The notes beneath the pieces are model-generated. The model made no database searches, had not been told where the DNA came from, and worked only from the letters and a program-made list of their open reading frames with translations. Of a stretch of DNA of 64,000 bases, positions 1 through 7,980 are shown one piece after another. Every line of letters starts with the position of its first letter. Position 1 is the stretch's first letter. The DNA is from Candidimonas sp. SYP-B2681 (GTDB lineage: Bacteria; Pseudomonadota; Gammaproteobacteria; Burkholderiales; Burkholderiaceae_B). The DNA lies in the NCBI RefSeq assembly GCF_003971065.1, contig NZ_RYDV01000001.1, forward strand, positions 744,001-808,000, in the 5' to 3' direction. The position numbers and the translations under genes were made by a program.

Positions 1-450
1 ACAGCTCAAGGGTATGGTGGAGGGCTTGAAAGCGATGTCGAGAATGTTCTAAACGACGCTTCCGTTGGGGAAACTGAACGCTTGAACCTTCTTAAAGCTC
101 GCCTTGGTCAAGGCAAATTCCGCCAGCGCGTAATCGCTTACTGGACGTATTGTGCCGTTACGCGATATTCTGACCCGAATTTTTTGGTTGCATCGCATAT
201 CAAGCCCTGGCGAGCCGCGAGCAACACGGAGCGCCTATGTCAATTTAACGGCTTGCTACTCGTTCCCAGTCTCGATGCGGCTTTCGACAAAGGCTTTATA
301 ACCTTCGATACATCCGGCCTTATAGCCATTTCACCTCAGTTTTCAGAACCTGAAAAACTGGGAATTTGCGATGAGATGCGGGTCAACTTAACCGCCAGCC
401 ACCAGCCTTATATGGATTTCCACAGGGCCGAGGTATTTCGCGATGCCTAG
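1..450 (+). CDS. HNH endonuclease, 3' part only
   Basis: The reading frame is open from the first base of the window, so the gene starts upstream and only its C-terminal ~149 residues are visible. The visible part is a compact HNH nuclease domain: a Cys-Ala-Val-Thr turn, the ASHIKPW segment (His of the HNH motif), an NGLLL segment and a D-x-x-FD-x-G-x-I strand. This arrangement is typical of C-terminal HNH domains in stand-alone or restriction-type endonucleases that cut DNA with a single metal. The missing N-terminal part would decide the specificity class. It is followed after 75 bp by a DNA-repair-like gene in the same direction, so the two may share a transcript. Function as a nuclease is well supported; a role in defence is inference. 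Confidence 0.8.
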   Translation, partial: TAQGYGGGLESDVENVLNDASVGETERLNLLKARLGQGKFRQRVIAYWTYCAVTRYSDPNFLVASHIKPWRAASNTERLCQFNGLLLVPSLDAAFDKGFITFDTSGLIAISPQFSEPEKLGICDEMRVNLTASHQPYMDFHRAEVFRDA

Positions 451-525
451 AGGCACTATTGAATCAGTCTTATGAAAGCTGACACCGCTGATTGCGCTCG
501 GTCCTTTCGTTTACCCGAGGTCGTC

Positions 526-1080
526 ATGGCTCGTCGGCGAATGGTCCAAGACCCTCATATCGCCCCGCTCACGGCTTTTGTTGAGAACCTAAGGGCAAAA
601 CGTCCAACTTGGGAGTTTCCTGATTTCGATCCCCTTGACGGCGGCGTCGATGCCGATATCCTCTTCCTACTCGAAAAACCCGGCCCGATGACATCGTCGG
701 GAGGAAAAGGGTCTGGCTTTATTTCACGAAACAACGATGACCCTTCGGCCGAGGCGACTTTTGTGTTCATGAATAAGGCGGGGCTGCCGCGTAAACGTAC
801 GGTTCTTTGGAATATCATCCCCGGTTGGAATGGCTCGCGCAAGGTGACCAGCGCAGAACTACGGCTCGGCGTGGAGGATCTTAATGTTCTTCTGCCGCTA
901 CTCCCTAAACTCCGGACAATTGTCCTTGTCGGGAAAAGAGCTCAGAGGGCAAGAGAGCTTTTCGTGAATCAAGACCTACGAATTTTCGACTCCGCGCACC
1001 CCTCTCCAATCGTACGAGCCTCGCGACCAGACGCTTGGCGCGCAATTCCATCGATATGGACTCACGCGGGATATGATTAA
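526..1080 (+). CDS. Uracil-DNA glycosylase superfamily protein
   Basis: A 184-residue protein. The ATG at 526 is preceded by a GAGG element, and in-frame sequence continues upstream to 472 without a better ribosome site. Motifs recall the uracil-DNA glycosylase fold: an N-terminal strand ending in LLEKPGPM followed by a glycine-rich loop with SGFIS, a central N-I-I-P-G-W segment, a strand LRTIVLVGKRAQ, and the C-terminal SAHPSP motif, equivalent to the DNA-intercalating HPSP loop. The family excises uracil or acts on related lesions, but this divergent branch has no firmly known substrate. It sits 3 bp ahead of the next gene, suggesting co-transcription. Assignment to the superfamily is fairly secure; activity on uracil is inference. 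Confidence 0.7.
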   Translation: MARRRMVQDPHIAPLTAFVENLRAKRPTWEFPDFDPLDGGVDADILFLLEKPGPMTSSGGKGSGFISRNNDDPSAEATFVFMNKAGLPRKRTVLWNIIPGWNGSRKVTSAELRLGVEDLNVLLPLLPKLRTIVLVGKRAQRARELFVNQDLRIFDSAHPSPIVRASRPDAWRAIPSIWTHAGYD

Positions 1081-1083
1081 TAC

Positions 1084-1587
1084 ATGGAGATCGAATACCT
1101 ATCAGTGCAACAACTGCTGGAACTTCATTGTGATGCAATAGCCGAGCTCAGGCATCGTGGAGTGCTCAGGACAAAGAACAATCCAGTCGGCGACTACGCG
1201 GAATGGCTGGTCTCCGTAGCTTTTGGGCTGACGCTGGCAAATAATTCGTCGGCCGACTACGATGCGATTTCCAAATCAGGGAAGAAGATTCAAATCAAAG
1301 CCCGCCGAGTGACAGTAGACAACAAATCACGGCAATTAGGCGTACTACGCAATCTGGAAGCACAAGGCTTTGATGAATTGATCATCGTGATTTTTGATGG
1401 TCATTTTCAAATAACAAATGCATATTCATTGCCCCACAGCGTCGCTGTCCAATACTCGACCTATAAGCCGCACGTCAATGGTCATATCCTACATGCCCGT
1501 GGTGCGCTGCTCACTGACCCTCGCTTGCAGGACGTCTCTGCCGAGCTACGAGCGGTCGCCATTGCACACTCAATACAAACGCCATAA
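1084..1587 (+). CDS. DUF6998-like protein, possible nuclease fold
   Basis: A 167-residue soluble protein starting only 3 bp after the upstream stop. It has the pattern VGDYAEWLV followed by a Y-D-A-x(8)-K-I-Q-I-K-A-R-R strand. That combination (acidic residue, then an E/Q-x-K strand) resembles the PD-(D/E)xK core of restriction-like nucleases, and I recall it as typical of proteins labelled DUF6998. I see no signal peptide or membrane segment. Its place behind an HNH gene and a glycosylase-like gene fits an accessory or defence block, but no activity can be claimed. Confidence that it is a real gene is high; the functional suggestion is weak. Confidence 0.65.
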   Translation: MEIEYLSVQQLLELHCDAIAELRHRGVLRTKNNPVGDYAEWLVSVAFGLTLANNSSADYDAISKSGKKIQIKARRVTVDNKSRQLGVLRNLEAQGFDELIIVIFDGHFQITNAYSLPHSVAVQYSTYKPHVNGHILHARGALLTDPRLQDVSAELRAVAIAHSIQTP

Positions 1588-1644
1588 ATTCGCTAATATG
1601 AGCCAAAGCAGGTTTGGCTCCTAGTTTTAATAAGGCCCAATAGC

Positions 1645-2223
1645 GTGACATCTGAATTACTAAGCTGGGCTGCAGTTCCGGTCGCGCTCTCTTCGGTGAT
1701 CGTAAGCTATCACCTCCTACGACTTCAACGTGACCCAGAATTGGCCGTATATGCCACACCCGACCATCAACGCCCCTCAATAATCAATCTCGTGCTAGAG
1801 AATATTGGCAATGGAATAGCCCTCGATGTTACGTTCAAATCAAATCGGGACATACCGGTGCGCGCATTCGGATTTGAGGACGCACAAGAGCCAAGAACTA
1901 TGGATAGCGGTGTACTGATCAATGGAATTGCATCATTTCTCCCCGGCGAAGAACGGATCATTCCATGGGGCCAATATGGGGGATTAAAAAAAGGATTAGG
2001 TAATGGATTGCTGGACATCACAGCAACCTACTATAGCAAGCGGCCACTTCGCATCTGGACGGCGAAACATAGGTCGGTTTCACAAATTGATAGCTATTCG
2101 CAAAAACCGAGGCGTCTACTGAAGCTAGGCACTAACCTCCCCGCTGAACAGCGAGTTGCCGCCATGCTTCGTAGTCTGCGCTTCAGCTTGATCTCAATCT
2201 CCTTGGCCTTTACCTACGGCTAG
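1645..2223 (+). CDS. Membrane-anchored protein with replaced C-terminus
   Basis: A 192-residue product from a GTG start. Residues ~5-26 form one hydrophobic segment, followed by a domain with LVLENIGNG and a FLPGEER turn, typical of small membrane-anchored proteins with an Ig-like extracytoplasmic or cytoplasmic beta domain. From about residue 149 on, the protein is encoded by a 77-bp segment that recurs imperfectly at 20158-20236, so the original C-terminus has probably been replaced by recombination. The stop codon overlaps the stop of the convergent LysR gene by 4 bp. I do not know a function. The gene may still be expressed as a chimera or be a relic. Confidence 0.5.
   Translation: MTSELLSWAAVPVALSSVIVSYHLLRLQRDPELAVYATPDHQRPSIINLVLENIGNGIALDVTFKSNRDIPVRAFGFEDAQEPRTMDSGVLINGIASFLPGEERIIPWGQYGGLKKGLGNGLLDITATYYSKRPLRIWTAKHRSVSQIDSYSQKPRRLLKLGTNLPAEQRVAAMLRSLRFSLISISLAFTYG
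2089..2165 (+). repeat. Long imperfect direct repeat, copy 1
   Basis: This stretch matches 20158-20236 in the same orientation with only a handful of substitutions over nearly 80 bases. It begins with GATAGCTATTCGCAAAAA and ends near GCCGCCATG. It contains a small palindrome CGCTGAACAGCG. The left boundary coincides with the point where the upstream gene loses resemblance to its family. The substitutions do not fall mainly on third codon positions in any frame, so it does not look like a conserved coding piece. Confidence 0.75.
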
Positions 2224-3116
2224 GAGCGAAGAGAATCTTCGACAAAATGCATGAAATGCTTCCCGGCTGGAGAAAGCGAGGCCATAGATCGATAAAGGAA
2301 TCCCATGCGACGACGCACAACGGGTTTCTCGAGAGAAAGAACGCGAACATTATCCAGGTTACAAACTTTAGCCGCAGTGGAAGGAAGAACTGTGGCCCCC
2401 AAACCTACCTTGACCATGCCTACTGCTGTGGTAATCAAGCTCACCTCGGCATAAGGTCGCTTCGAAACCCCAATCGAGGCGAATCCTTGGTCTACAAGCT
2501 CCCTGACATAGCTTTGGTAGCTCATGCCAATTAAAGGCATCGTCGCCAATTCCGACCAATTTATCATGGCGGCCCGGGCCGCAGGATAAACTGCCGGAAC
2601 TAGGGCGACCAGTTCGTCTTCGAACAATAAACGAAATAGCAGATCCGGGGCCTCGTCCGCAGGGCTGGCAATGCCATAGTCGATCTCGCCTGAACGAATC
2701 ATATTAACAATGCCCCGATTCTCTGGCATAGCGTCTTTTAACACGACTCGAATATGCGGATGTGTGCGCTCAAACGAGGCGATAAGGGGCGGCATAACCA
2801 ATGCTGCAACCGACGGTATACATCCAATCGAAACAGTGCCTCCACTTGGAGTCGTAGAGTTCAATACGTTAGCCACCGTTTCGTTCAGCTCGAGAACTAG
2901 CCGCTCGATTGCTGGAAAAAGCTCGCGTCCCGCTGTAGTAAGAACCGAACCACGTGAGTCTCGTTCGAACAATCTAACGGCAAGCTGCCGTTCAAGTTTT
3001 TGAATCGTCGACGTAAGAGCCGGTTGCGACACGTGCACAACCCGGGCTGCCGCTGAAAAGCTGCCAGTTTGCGATACGGCGATGAAAGCCTCAAGCTGTC
3101 TGAGTGTGACGGTCAT
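2220..3116 (-). CDS. LysR-family transcriptional regulator
   Basis: A 298-residue LysR-type regulator of normal length. Residues 1-60 form the winged helix-turn-helix (SFSAAARVVHVSQPALTSTI and the following helix with LFERD). The remainder is the two-lobed periplasmic-binding-like effector domain with the usual conserved features (SIGCIPSVAALVMPPLI, then a second lobe starting near residue 160). It is divergent from the ThDP enzyme/SDR/Bug operon, with about 120 bp between the start codons if the downstream gene starts at 3238. This is the classical LysR arrangement for activating a neighbouring catabolic operon in response to its substrate. The inducer is unknown. Confidence 0.9.
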   Translation of the reverse strand: MTVTLRQLEAFIAVSQTGSFSAAARVVHVSQPALTSTIQKLERQLAVRLFERDSRGSVLTTAGRELFPAIERLVLELNETVANVLNSTTPSGGTVSIGCIPSVAALVMPPLIASFERTHPHIRVVLKDAMPENRGIVNMIRSGEIDYGIASPADEAPDLLFRLLFEDELVALVPAVYPAARAAMINWSELATMPLIGMSYQSYVRELVDQGFASIGVSKRPYAEVSLITTAVGMVKVGLGATVLPSTAAKVCNLDNVRVLSLEKPVVRRRMGFLYRSMASLSPAGKHFMHFVEDSLRS

Positions 3117-3237
3117 AACGTCAGATTATAGCTCGATTGATTATTTCGAATTCACGTCGCTGGAAACCGCGGATAACATACTGCTACTTAAACGTGCGGA
3201 TGTCTATTCCGCCATAGAAACAGCTTATGGATTCAAA

Positions 3238-5031
3238 ATGAAGAAAGCCGCAGCCGAAGAAGCAAAACCAAACCGCGATATAACAGCTCCAAAGAATACT
3301 TGGGACTTCCAAGACATGGATGGATACCGAGCTGCCCACGCAATAGTGGACGTCTTACGGGCGGCTGAAGTTGCCCAAATCTTTGGCCAGAGTTGCCCCA
3401 CCGCAATCTTCCTCGCGGCGGAGAAAGTTGGAATCCGACAAATCGGCTATCGAACCGAGAATGCGGGGGTGGCGATGGCCGATGGATCAGCTCGAACTAG
3501 TAACAAGATAGCGGTCGTGACCGCTCAGAACGGTCCTGCAGCTGCCTTGTTGGTAGCCGGGCTCGCCGAGGCTTTGAAGGCCTCCGTGCCAATATTAGCC
3601 ATCGTTCAAGAAGTGCCCCAAACGACTGCAGACAAAAACGCATTCCAGGAGCTCGATCATGAGAAAATCTTCAGTGGATGCACAAAATGGGTGAGACGTA
3701 TCAATCTAGCCAGTCGCGCCGCGGAATACACCTCTCGTGCTATTCGGATAGCGACCAGCGGTCGGCCAGGCCCGGTAGTGTTACTCGTCTCCCCAGATGT
3801 GCTCACCCAACCCGCCCCAACTTTCGAATCATACTTTCCAGATGGTGGCGAAGCCTTCGGTGTGTTCCCCGCTGACCGATTTTCACCAGCCCCGGCACTG
3901 ATCGAAAAGTTAGCTGCGCTTCTGGCGTCTGCGAAACGACCGCTCATTGTTGCTGGGGGAGGAGTACATCACTCCGGCGCATGTGAGGTGTTAACCAAAC
4001 TGCAGGACCTGGCTGGAGTGCCGGTTGCCACTACCAATATGGGCAAAGGCGCAATTAATGAAGATCATCCTTTATCAATTGGGGTGATCGGCAACACAAT
4101 GGGCACACGAGCTCCAACAAAATTCTTTTTGCCGTACATCCAAAGCGTCGACCTAGTTATTTTTGTCGGTACACGTACCAACGAGAACGGCACGGCAGGT
4201 TGGACATTATTCCCATCTGACGCTACGTATGTACAGATTGATATCGATCCCGAAGAACTTGGAAGAAACTATCCAGCATTAAGGCTTCAAGGCGATGCAC
4301 GAGAAGCGCTCACAAGTCTATATACAATGCTATTACAACAAGACGCCACAGCGGCGAATAACCGAGCTCGAAGCCTAGCAAAATCGTTCGAGGACGCTCG
4401 TAGTCGTCATCGGGAGGAGATCAAACCCTACACCGAGGTCGACCGTAGTCCGCTGCGTCCGGAGCAAATTATGTCCGAGCTTGCGGCGCAGAGTGGCGAT
4501 ATCACCTGGGTCGCCGATGCCAGCTACGCGTCGATCTGGCTGGTTCAATACATTAAGTGCATTGCGCCGGGCACGCGTTTCATTACGCCACGAGGCATTG
4601 CCGGCCTCGGCTGGGGTTTCCCGATGGCGATCGGCGCGAAACTATCCAGCCCCGCCTCACGTGTTATTTGTTTAACCGGAGATGGTGGATTCGCGCATTG
4701 CTGGGCGGAGCTCGAAACAGCGCGGCGACATAACGTTCCAGTCACGATTATCGTTCTCAACAATGGTGTGCTCGGCTTCCAAATCAATGCCGAAGAAAGT
4801 CGGTTCAATACGCACACGGACGTCTGTCATTTTGGTCCGATTGACCACGTTGCTATTGCCAAGGCCTGCAGCTGTGATGGGCAATCGGTCAATACCGTTA
4901 CTGAATTGAAAGAAGCTTTGGCAAAAGCAGCGAAAAGCGACATACCCTTCGTCATCGACGTAAATACGGATCCCAGTGCATTTCCTCCGCTCACAGCGTT
5001 CGAGCGGCAACACCGTGCGTTGGATACTTAA
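3238..5031 (+). CDS. Acetolactate-synthase-like ThDP-dependent enzyme
   Basis: I place the start at 3238, giving 597 residues. Reading further upstream would run into the LysR gene and adds a tail without family character. Domains in order are the N-terminal pyrimidine-binding domain (catalytic-type Glu74 in the RTENAG context), a central Rossmann-like domain (~220-350), and the C-terminal diphosphate-binding domain with GDGG near residue 481 and the matching NN about 27 residues later, which together bind Mg-ThDP. Such enzymes decarboxylate or ligate 2-oxo acids; substrate range includes acetolactate, benzoylformate, sulfoacetaldehyde, oxalyl-CoA and others, and the sequence alone does not choose. 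First gene of an operon with an SDR and a Bug receptor, suggesting catabolism of an imported organic acid. Confidence 0.85.
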   Translation: MKKAAAEEAKPNRDITAPKNTWDFQDMDGYRAAHAIVDVLRAAEVAQIFGQSCPTAIFLAAEKVGIRQIGYRTENAGVAMADGSARTSNKIAVVTAQNGPAAALLVAGLAEALKASVPILAIVQEVPQTTADKNAFQELDHEKIFSGCTKWVRRINLASRAAEYTSRAIRIATSGRPGPVVLLVSPDVLTQPAPTFESYFPDGGEAFGVFPADRFSPAPALIEKLAALLASAKRPLIVAGGGVHHSGACEVLTKLQDLAGVPVATTNMGKGAINEDHPLSIGVIGNTMGTRAPTKFFLPYIQSVDLVIFVGTRTNENGTAGWTLFPSDATYVQIDIDPEELGRNYPALRLQGDAREALTSLYTMLLQQDATAANNRARSLAKSFEDARSRHREEIKPYTEVDRSPLRPEQIMSELAAQSGDITWVADASYASIWLVQYIKCIAPGTRFITPRGIAGLGWGFPMAIGAKLSSPASRVICLTGDGGFAHCWAELETARRHNVPVTIIVLNNGVLGFQINAEESRFNTHTDVCHFGPIDHVAIAKACSCDGQSVNTVTELKEALAKAAKSDIPFVIDVNTDPSAFPPLTAFERQHRALDT

Positions 5032-5068
5032 TACCATCTCGCCATAAACGAATTAAACAGAGGTAACT

Positions 5069-5839
5069 ATGAGCATGACTTTGCAAGGACGCAAAGCGCT
5101 GGTCACTGGAGGTGGTAGCGGCATCGGACGTACTATCGCCCTGGACCTAGCAGCTGAAGGCGCTGACGTTTGCATTTTGGACATGAACGAGGCAGAGAGT
5201 ATATCAACCGCAAATGCAATAGCCGCACTAGGTCGTCAGTCCGAGGTTTTGGTCTGCGATACGGGGGACGAGTCAGTCGTTTCTGCCATTGAGGCGCTTC
5301 AAACTTCTGGTCGCTTTGGCCCGATTGACCTGCTGGTGAACAATGCGGGCACTTCGCCGAAGAAGAACGATGGCCTCAAGCATATGGTGTGGGAAATATC
5401 GCCCGCCGAATGGCGACAGGTAATGAATATTAATCTAAATGGCTATTTCTACACCATGCGGGCAATCCTGCCCGTCATGATCGAACGGAAAAAAGGGGCC
5501 ATAGTAAACATCAGTTCCTTAGCAGGGCGTCGGTACTCTAGTATCGCAGGTGGCGCTTACGCCACATCAAAGAGTGCAATAGAAGGACTGACTCGTCAGG
5601 TTGCAGGCGAGGTTGCGCATTTCGGTATTCGGGTCAATGGAGTCGCACCGGGACGTATTGAAACGCTGATGGCCGCGAAGGCGGGCGCGGCTTTTAATGA
5701 GCAAATCAGGGTAGCCACACCACTAGGGAGGCTCGGTGTGCCGACGGATATCGCAAACGCTGTATCTTTTTTGCTCTCGGACAAAGCAAGTTTTATCACC
5801 GGCGAAACATTGATTGTTTCGGGCGGGCGCGGGCTTTAA
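5069..5839 (+). CDS. Short-chain dehydrogenase/reductase (SDR)
   Basis: A 256-residue classical SDR. The NAD(P)-binding motif TGGGSGIG lies at residues ~13-20, the NNAG motif near residue 91, and the catalytic Ser (NISSLAG) and Tyr-x3-Lys (YATSK) near residues 150 and 164-168. An aspartate after the second strand (LDMNEAES) suggests preference for NAD(H). It follows the ThDP enzyme by 37 bp, with an AGAGGT ribosome site ahead of the ATG. In this setting it probably oxidises or reduces the carbonyl or alcohol formed by, or fed to, the ThDP enzyme. Substrate not predictable. Confidence 0.9.
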   Translation: MSMTLQGRKALVTGGGSGIGRTIALDLAAEGADVCILDMNEAESISTANAIAALGRQSEVLVCDTGDESVVSAIEALQTSGRFGPIDLLVNNAGTSPKKNDGLKHMVWEISPAEWRQVMNINLNGYFYTMRAILPVMIERKKGAIVNISSLAGRRYSSIAGGAYATSKSAIEGLTRQVAGEVAHFGIRVNGVAPGRIETLMAAKAGAAFNEQIRVATPLGRLGVPTDIANAVSFLLSDKASFITGETLIVSGGRGL

Positions 5840-5864
5840 TAACCATTCTCAGGAGACAAACTAT

Positions 5865-6839
5865 ATGAAAAAAGCTTTAAAAATATTTGCAGGACTTGCG
5901 ACGATTACTATGGCATCGTTGAGCTACGCAGCGCCCGGATCCTATCCCACGAGGCCCATCAAATTGATCGTGCCTTACCCTCCTGGGGGTATCACCGACA
6001 TCGTAGGGCGAACGATTGCCCAACGCATTTCCGAATCGCTGAATCAGCCGGTAGTAGTGGATAACAGGTCGGGAGCGGGAGGGACTATTGGTGCTGAACA
6101 AGCTGCCCGTTCGGTAGCCGATGGCTACACGCTTTTTCTAGGAACTAGCGCCACTCATGGCACGAATCCCAGCACCTTCGCGAAACTGGGATATCAACCC
6201 GCCACAGACTTTGCACCGGTTGCTCTCCTCGCTTCCGCACCTCTAATGATCATTATCAATCCGAGCGTGCCAGCGAAAACACTACCGGAGTTCATAAATT
6301 ATCTTAAGGCCAATCCTCAGAAAGTTAATTATGCTACCACTGGCACTGGCGGCTCCGTTCATCTAACGACCGAACAGTTTTCGTTGATGACGGAAACCAA
6401 AATGGTTCACGTTCCCTACAAAGGCAGCTCTCCAGCCCTTACGGACCTTATAGGCGGACACGTTCAGGTGATGTTTGACAACGTGCCGTCTGCTGTCCCC
6501 CTAGCAGCTTCAGGAAAAGTCAGGGCCCTAGCGGTCACTAGCGCTAACAGATCCGGACTCGCGCCTGACGTGCCAACCGTTTCCGAGACCTCGGTACCTG
6601 GATTCGACTCCGCATCGTGGATCGCGATCTATGCGCCCGCAGGTACTCCTGCTGACGTCATCGCTAAGCTGAACGAAGCGGTGAACGTCGGTTTACAGCA
6701 TCCCGCCTTGCTTGAAACATTTAAGAAAGCTGGACTGGAAGCGCAAGGCGATACCCCCGCTCACCTAGCGGCTCACCAAGCGAAAGAAATTGAGAAGTGG
6801 GCGCAGGTCGTTAAAAGCATCGGTTACGTACCTCAATAA
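5865..6839 (+). CDS. Bug-type tripartite tricarboxylate receptor
   Basis: A 324-residue periplasmic solute receptor of the Bug/TctC family. The ATG at 5865 follows an AGGAGA site and opens a typical Sec signal peptide (MKKALKI..., cleavage expected near SYA-AP). Mature hallmarks are YPTRPIKLIVPYPPGG at the start, the DNRSGAGGTIG loop, and the VPYKGSSPALTDLIGG segment, which line the carboxylate-binding cleft. Bug proteins bind organic acids for TctAB permeases or for sensing. No tctA or tctB gene is present in this window, so this is an orphan receptor. As third gene of the operon it probably captures the substrate of the neighbouring enzymes. Confidence 0.92.
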   Translation: MKKALKIFAGLATITMASLSYAAPGSYPTRPIKLIVPYPPGGITDIVGRTIAQRISESLNQPVVVDNRSGAGGTIGAEQAARSVADGYTLFLGTSATHGTNPSTFAKLGYQPATDFAPVALLASAPLMIIINPSVPAKTLPEFINYLKANPQKVNYATTGTGGSVHLTTEQFSLMTETKMVHVPYKGSSPALTDLIGGHVQVMFDNVPSAVPLAASGKVRALAVTSANRSGLAPDVPTVSETSVPGFDSASWIAIYAPAGTPADVIAKLNEAVNVGLQHPALLETFKKAGLEAQGDTPAHLAAHQAKEIEKWAQVVKSIGYVPQ

Positions 6840-7024
6840 GCCTCCGTGACAGGGGCTTCGGGCCTCCTCGGACAGCTTCCCACCGACGGATGAGCAGGTC
6901 TAGAAAGCCAAAAACCACGACCCATGCCTTTCTATCCATTTCTGCCCATCATGTTGGGAGAACCATTTCATCATCAATACCACACTCAATCACCAATATT
7001 TTCAATAAGATCAAAGGCCTAACT

Positions 7025-7058
7025 AATAGCCTACCTAACAAGTGGGCTATTTTTTTTG
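7025..7058 (+). terminator. Probable rho-independent terminator
   Basis: A 7-bp perfect stem (AATAGCC paired with GGCTATT) with a ~13-base loop runs directly into a run of eight T residues. It lies about 185 bp after the Bug gene stop and just before the IS66 insertion, so it may end the upstream operon. Confidence 0.55.
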
Positions 7059-7069
7059 GGCTGTTCTGG

Positions 7070-7077
7070 GCCGCTTG
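7070..7077. repeat. Target-site duplication of IS66 element, left copy
   Basis: The octamer GCCGCTTG directly precedes the left terminus of the IS66 element and is repeated exactly at 9626-9633 after its right terminus. IS66-family transposition makes 8-bp duplications. Confidence 0.92.
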
Positions 7078-7179
7078 GTATGCGTTCGGGGAACACACAT
7101 TGAACGCGGCTCCGTAATTTGTCAGTATGCATTTCTCCACTAGTCGATGGTGGAGTAGTTCAACCTAACAGGTGGAGAA

Positions 7180-7593
7180 ATGCGCACCATGGAACGTGCA
7201 GAGATTGAGGGCCGACGCCGCCGGCGCAACTACACGGCGCAGTTCAAGGATGAAGTGATCGAGTGCTGCGAGCAGTTGGGGGTATCCATTGCCGCCGTGG
7301 CCCGTGCTTATGATCTGCATCCGAATCTGCTGCGACGATGGGTCGCCGAGCATGAGCGAGGAGGCCGACATACGTTGCCCGGACCGGTATCAGAACCTGC
7401 ATTACAGGTTGGCGCGCCAAACCACGGCGGCGCTTTTATCCCGATCACCATGCCACAGCGCGTTGCTGTCGAACCCGTGAAGAAGGGCTGCATCAACATT
7501 GAATTGAGCAGCGGCAATCTCGTTGCGAGGGTGAGCTGGCCCATCCATGCGTCGGCTGAATGCGCGTCGTGGCTACGCCAGTTGATGAAATGA
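7180..7593 (+). CDS. tnpA: IS66 accessory protein TnpA
   Basis: A 137-residue protein. The N-terminal half is a helix-turn-helix domain of the type found in IS3/IS66 small ORFs (RRRNYTAQFKDEVIECCEQ, then SIAAVARAYDLHPNLLRRW). The C-terminal half has the SSGNLVARVSWP strand region and ends in a WLRQLMK motif normal for this family. A GGTGGAG ribosome site precedes the ATG. It overlaps the tnpB start by four bases, indicating translational coupling. In the family it assists TnpC in binding the element ends. Confidence 0.9.
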   Translation: MRTMERAEIEGRRRRRNYTAQFKDEVIECCEQLGVSIAAVARAYDLHPNLLRRWVAEHERGGRHTLPGPVSEPALQVGAPNHGGAFIPITMPQRVAVEPVKKGCINIELSSGNLVARVSWPIHASAECASWLRQLMK

Positions 7594-7922
7594 TCCGCGT
7601 TGACCAAATCTGGCTGGCCGTCGAACCCATGGATATGCGCGCCGGCACGGAAACCGCCTTGGCGCGAGTCGTCACCGTCTTCGGTGCGGCACAACCCCAC
7701 CATGCCTATCTCTTTGCTAACCGGCGTGCCAATCGGATGAAGGTACTGGTGCACGACGGCATTGGGATCTAGCTGGCCGCCAGGCGCCTGCATAAAGGGC
7801 GTTTTACCTGGCCGCGCTCCGGCGCGCCTGACGTGGGATTAACCGATGAGCAGCTGCAAGCGCTAGTCGTTGGCCTGCCATGGCAGCGCGTCGGCCCGGG
7901 CGGGATCATCGACATCCTGTAA
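7590..7922 (+). pseudogene. tnpB: IS66 TnpB with in-frame amber codon
   Basis: The product would be about 110 residues from the ATG at 7590 (MIRVDQIWLAVEPMDMR). It is a recognisable IS66 Orf2/TnpB with the RANRMKVLVHDGIG segment. At 7770-7772 a TAG replaces the codon where the family usually has Trp (GIG-I-W-LAARRL context), and the frame then continues with normal family sequence to the TAA at 7920-7922. The gene is therefore interrupted by one nonsense change rather than truncated. Readthrough, suppression or sequencing error would restore it. TnpB is thought necessary for efficient IS66 transposition. Confidence 0.85.
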
Positions 7923-7980
7923 CGCAATCGGGGCATCCGCCAATGGTACGACCCCGACGTGTCATGGCACACTACTGGCT

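Noticed and set aside
3082-3237. Earlier start for the ThDP enzyme
   Set aside because: It would overlap the LysR gene and add residues not found in the family; 3238 leaves room for a divergent promoter.
6890-7140. Small frames between the Bug gene and the IS66 element
   Set aside because: No ribosome site or family; the region includes a terminator and runs into the IS end.
7308-7793. Long antisense reading frame across the IS66 tnpA/tnpB region
   Set aside because: It is a shadow of GC-rich coding sequence on the other strand, with no family resemblance or ribosome site.
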